DNA from: an uncultured Flavobacterium sp.
Lineage (GTDB): Bacteria > Bacteroidota > Bacteroidia > Flavobacteriales > Flavobacteriaceae
NCBI RefSeq assembly: GCF_947632075.1
Contig: NZ_CANRNX010000003.1
Coordinates: forward strand, 1-64,000
Length of the DNA stretch: 64,000 nucleotides
Direction: 5' to 3'
Of this stretch, positions 61,638 to 64,000 are shown piece by piece. Each line of letters starts with the position of its first letter. Position 1 is the stretch's first letter. The notes below the pieces were generated by a model, which searched no databases, was not told where the DNA came from, and saw nothing but the letters and a program-made list of their open reading frames with translations. A program made the translations under genes and the position numbers.

Positions 61638-62072
61638 TTATTGTTTTTTAATAAAATTATCGATTGAATTATAAAAATTTTCATAATCAACCTCTAAAAC
61701 CAAAAGTGACAAAGCTTTATCTGTTAATTTATTGATATCTCCAGAAAAACCTAATGCAGCAGTAAACTTTCGTAAAATATCTTTTTGTTTTGGTCCTAAA
61801 ATATGATTTACAAAAACCATCCGAGATAAATCATAAAGTCTTTCAATACGCTGGGTTTGCAAATAAGGTGGATTTACAGGATAATTATTCGGATTTTCTA
61901 AAATTTTTTTATAATCCTCATCCGAAATATCTAATTTAACTTTAAGTTCGTTGATAAAATGCATTTCTTCTTCACTAAAATTCCCATCAGCCAATGCTAC
62001 ACGAACAATTGCAGCAAAATGGCCTTTATTTCTTTCTGTAAAACCAGAATCGTAAATATCGTAATATGACAT
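61638..62072 (-). CDS. TerB-like (tellurite-resistance/DjlA) domain protein
   Basis: A 144-aa all-helical cytoplasmic protein. The core HFAAIVRVALADGNFSEEEMHFINELKVKLDIS (in part) is the TerB signature: an alpha-helical pair with the acidic DGNFSEEE metal-binding-like loop, repeated in structure further on. The family occurs in tellurite-resistance operons and as single proteins of unknown function. No other ter genes are nearby, so tellurite resistance should not be assumed. Confidence 0.8.
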   Translation of the reverse strand: MSYYDIYDSGFTERNKGHFAAIVRVALADGNFSEEEMHFINELKVKLDISDEDYKKILENPNNYPVNPPYLQTQRIERLYDLSRMVFVNHILGPKQKDILRKFTAALGFSGDINKLTDKALSLLVLEVDYENFYNSIDNFIKKQ

Positions 62073-62392
62073 AATATATATTTTTTTAATAATCTATTAA
62101 ACAATATTATAATATTAATAAAAAAAAACTACATTTAAATTAGTATTTTATTTTTTTTAACTTCAGACTATATAACAATTAACTATCTTCTTTTCAAATA
62201 TTTTTCATATCTTTACAAACAACTGAAAAACAATAAACTAGCAATTATTTTTCTCTTTCTCAAAAAAAATAGTTTTTTGTTTACAAAATATTTTTATAAC
62301 GATAAGTAATTGTTACTTTTGTCGCTTGAATAAGCAAGTTTTAAAGTAGTTATTTAACAAAGCTATTTACTTATTATTCGGTAATTTAACTT
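62073..62392. other. Intergenic region between divergent terB-like and dCMP deaminase genes
   Basis: 320 bp, extremely AT-rich with many A and T runs. The only clear element is the -7 box at 62314-62321 on the + strand. The 71-nt leader after it has only weak potential hairpins. No exact promoter box is seen for the minus-strand gene. Confidence 0.5.
62314..62321 (+). promoter_or_regulatory. -7 box for the dCMP deaminase-protease unit
   Basis: TACTTTTG matches TAnnTTTG. The leader to the ATG at 62393 would be about 65 nt. No -33 TTG at normal spacing. Confidence 0.5.
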
Positions 62393-62830
62393 ATGGAACA
62401 ACAAAAGTTATCTAAGAAAATAAAATACGACAAAGCCTACCTAAGAATTGCAAAAGAATGGGGACAATTATCGTATTGCCAACGTAAAAAAGTTGGAGCA
62501 ATCATCGTTAAGAATAAAATGATTATTTCCGACGGATATAACGGTACTCCTTCAGGTTTTGAAAATTGTTGCGAAGACAACAATGGTATTACAAAATGGT
62601 ATGTTTTACATGCCGAAGCAAATGCTATTTTAAAAGTAGCAAAATCTACCCAAAGTTGTGAAAATGCTACTTTATACATTACTATGTCGCCTTGTAAAGA
62701 ATGTAGCAAACTTATTCACCAATCTGGAATTACCCGAGTAGTTTATATAGCTGATTATAAAGATAAAGAAGGAATTGAGTTTTTAGAAAAGGCTGGTGTT
62801 GAAATTGTTCAAATTTCTGATTTAGATTAA
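62393..62830 (+). CDS. dCMP deaminase
   Basis: A zinc deaminase converting dCMP to dUMP for thymidylate synthesis (145 aa). The zinc site is H73-A-E75 (LHAEANAI) with C101 and C104 (SPCKEC), and E75 is the proton shuttle. The N-terminal GAIIVKNKMIISDGYNGTPSGFENC segment is typical of ComEB/dCMP deaminase rather than cytidine deaminase. It is followed 5 nt later by an S41 protease gene, so the two form an operon. Confidence 0.93.
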   Translation: MEQQKLSKKIKYDKAYLRIAKEWGQLSYCQRKKVGAIIVKNKMIISDGYNGTPSGFENCCEDNNGITKWYVLHAEANAILKVAKSTQSCENATLYITMSPCKECSKLIHQSGITRVVYIADYKDKEGIEFLEKAGVEIVQISDLD

Positions 62831-62835
62831 TCTTT

Positions 62836-64000
62836 ATGAAACTTAGAAAATATTTATGGCCCATTCTTGTAGCTTTTTCATTAGTTGCAGGGGTTCTAAT
62901 TGGTGGTTATTTATCTTTTTTAAACAATCCACTAAATTCTTATCAAGACAAAGGTCGTGTAAAACTGAATAAATTAATTGACTTAATCGAACAAGAATAT
63001 GTTGACAACGTAAATACAGATTCGATAATAGATTTAACTGTAAATAATATTCTTGCCCAATTAGATCCTCATTCTGTTTACATTGCTAAAAGCGAAATGG
63101 ATGAAGTTCAAGAATCTATGAAAGGTTCATTTGTAGGAATTGGAATAAATTATTACAATTACAAAGACACCTTAACAGTAATTAAACCCGTTTTCGGCGG
63201 ACCTTCTTATAAAGCTGGTCTAAGAAATGGAGATAGAATTTTATACGCAGATGACAAAAAACTTTTTGGAAAAGAAATCAACAACGATTCGTTGGTAAAC
63301 CTTTTAAAAGGAGATTCCGGTTCTAAAGTAACTTTAAAAGTTTACCGAAAAACAGAAAATAAAATCATACCAGTAGTAGTAACACGAGGTGATATTCCTT
63401 TGAAAAGTGTTGATGTAGCTCTAATGCTTACTGATAAAATTGGTTACATTAAAATTAATCGCTTTTCAGAAACAACTTATTCTGAATTTAAGTCAGCATT
63501 AGAAGAACTAATTGCTAACGGAAGTGATGGTTTAATTTTAGATTTACGTGAAAACGGTGGTGGCTATTTAGACCAAGCTGTAGAAATTGTTGATGAATTT
63601 TTACCAGAAGGAGAAATCATCGTTAAAACCATCAATAAACAAGGAAAAGAACGCATTACTAAAGCAACAGGAAAAGGAAGCTTTGAAAACGGAAAGATTA
63701 CTATATTAATTAACGAGAATACCGCTTCTGCAAGCGAAATTATTGCTGGTGCAATTCAAGATAACGACAGAGGAATCATTGTTGGAAGACGCTCTTATGG
63801 CAAAGGTTTAGTTCAACGAGAAATGTATTTAGGAGATGGATCTGCTGTACGTTTAACCACAGCAAGATATTATACCCCTTCAGGTAGATCTATCCAAAAA
63901 CCATACAACGACGGAGTTGACGAATATTCTCATGAATTATATAGCAGATTTGAATCTGGGGAACTTTATGAACGTGATAGTATTCATTTAGCAGATAGCT
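62836..64000 (+). CDS. S41 family C-terminal processing peptidase (CtpA-like), 3' end outside window
   Basis: The ATG at 62836 opens a frame running to the window edge, with 388 complete codons seen. An N-terminal hydrophobic helix (about 7-28) is a signal or anchor. A PDZ domain lies at about 85-170 (GSFVGIGINYYN ... AGLRNGDRILYADDKKL). The S41 catalytic domain follows. The nucleophile is S298 in TASASEI and the general base is K323 in RRSYGKGLVQ, with the same 25-residue spacing as Prc S430/K455. It probably acts in the periplasm on tail-tagged or envelope proteins. Operon with the dCMP deaminase. Confidence 0.9.
   Translation, partial: MKLRKYLWPILVAFSLVAGVLIGGYLSFLNNPLNSYQDKGRVKLNKLIDLIEQEYVDNVNTDSIIDLTVNNILAQLDPHSVYIAKSEMDEVQESMKGSFVGIGINYYNYKDTLTVIKPVFGGPSYKAGLRNGDRILYADDKKLFGKEINNDSLVNLLKGDSGSKVTLKVYRKTENKIIPVVVTRGDIPLKSVDVALMLTDKIGYIKINRFSETTYSEFKSALEELIANGSDGLILDLRENGGGYLDQAVEIVDEFLPEGEIIVKTINKQGKERITKATGKGSFENGKITILINENTASASEIIAGAIQDNDRGIIVGRRSYGKGLVQREMYLGDGSAVRLTTARYYTPSGRSIQKPYNDGVDEYSHELYSRFESGELYERDSIHLADS

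Noticed and set aside
61638-62072. Tellurite-resistance determinant
   Set aside because: A single TerB domain without terC/terD/terZ neighbours is not evidence for tellurite resistance; kept only as a TerB-like domain protein.
1-64000. tRNA/rRNA genes, CRISPR arrays, insertion sequences, phage genes, attachment sites
   Set aside because: No transposase, integrase or cas-like protein, no regular spacer array and no recognisable tRNA/rRNA segment was seen on reading; absence was not confirmed with a search tool.

Overview
The window reads as a stretch of Flavobacteriaceae chromosome (Bacteroidota; Flavobacterium or Myroides-like, genus not fixed). It is AT-rich, start codons have no Shine-Dalgarno sequences, and promoters follow the Bacteroidota pattern TTG-N19/20-TAnnTTTG. 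Gene content also fits: a T9SS-sorted PorZ-like protein beside recO, a MurF-Alr fusion, DUF4292 next to an EnvC-like protein, an HYC_CC_PP protein and a head-GIN-domain protein. About 54 real genes are present and nearly all are intact. The response regulator at base 1 and the S41 protease at base 64000 are cut by the window edges. I saw no tRNA, rRNA, CRISPR array, insertion sequence or prophage.

Layout. 1-7147: a two-component system followed by a heavy-metal CzcCBA-like RND efflux operon, with a four-copy 11-bp-phased TCTAA array between them. 7196-10197: recO and a PorZ-like gene. 10198-13212: a cobalamin riboswitch ahead of a minimal class I ribonucleotide reductase (nrdB-nrdA). 13337-19854: a thioesterase, metB, lipoproteins, a flippase, dut and a sugar nucleotidyltransferase. 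19932-22361: three tandem paralogous exported proteins, the most accessory-looking part. 22606-26878: DUF4292 protein, EnvC-like protein, 3-hydroxyanthranilate dioxygenase and an ALDH7 dehydrogenase. 26945-29213: a persulfide-dioxygenase/rhodanese fusion and a TauE exporter. 29347-35619: MurF-Alr, MscL, PNPase, S15 and a lipoprotein. 35661-39297: an fRMsr-like GAF protein and a three-gene Cys-Cys-rich metal cassette (HYC_CC_PP protein, TonB-dependent receptor, HMA protein). 39353-49657: membrane proteins, two exported peptidases, MscS, Tex and ClcA. 49735-53288: an AEC transporter with a bicupin oxalate decarboxylase, an HTH-DUF4870 regulator and rpiB. 53522-64000: acyl-CoA ligase, RNase R, GIN protein, LysE, aspartate kinase, FBPase, TerB, dCMP deaminase and a CtpA-like protease.

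How genes work together. There are two separate metal systems: RND export at the left end, and a putative surface metal (copper?) handling cassette at 36 kb. DNA precursor supply is represented by RNR, dUTPase and dCMP deaminase. Envelope genes include MurF-Alr, the flippase, EnvC, CtpA and PorZ. Most transcription units end in clear intrinsic hairpins, many of them shared by convergent genes.

The observations most worth a second look are the B12 riboswitch over a B12-independent RNR with two mutually exclusive pairings near the start codon, the phased TCTAA array, the Cys-Cys cassette, the start codon buried in a hairpin at 41.3 kb, a structured intergenic element at 53.44-53.51 kb, and the three-paralog surface-protein block. 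All functional statements come from reading the sequence and from family knowledge; no database search was run.
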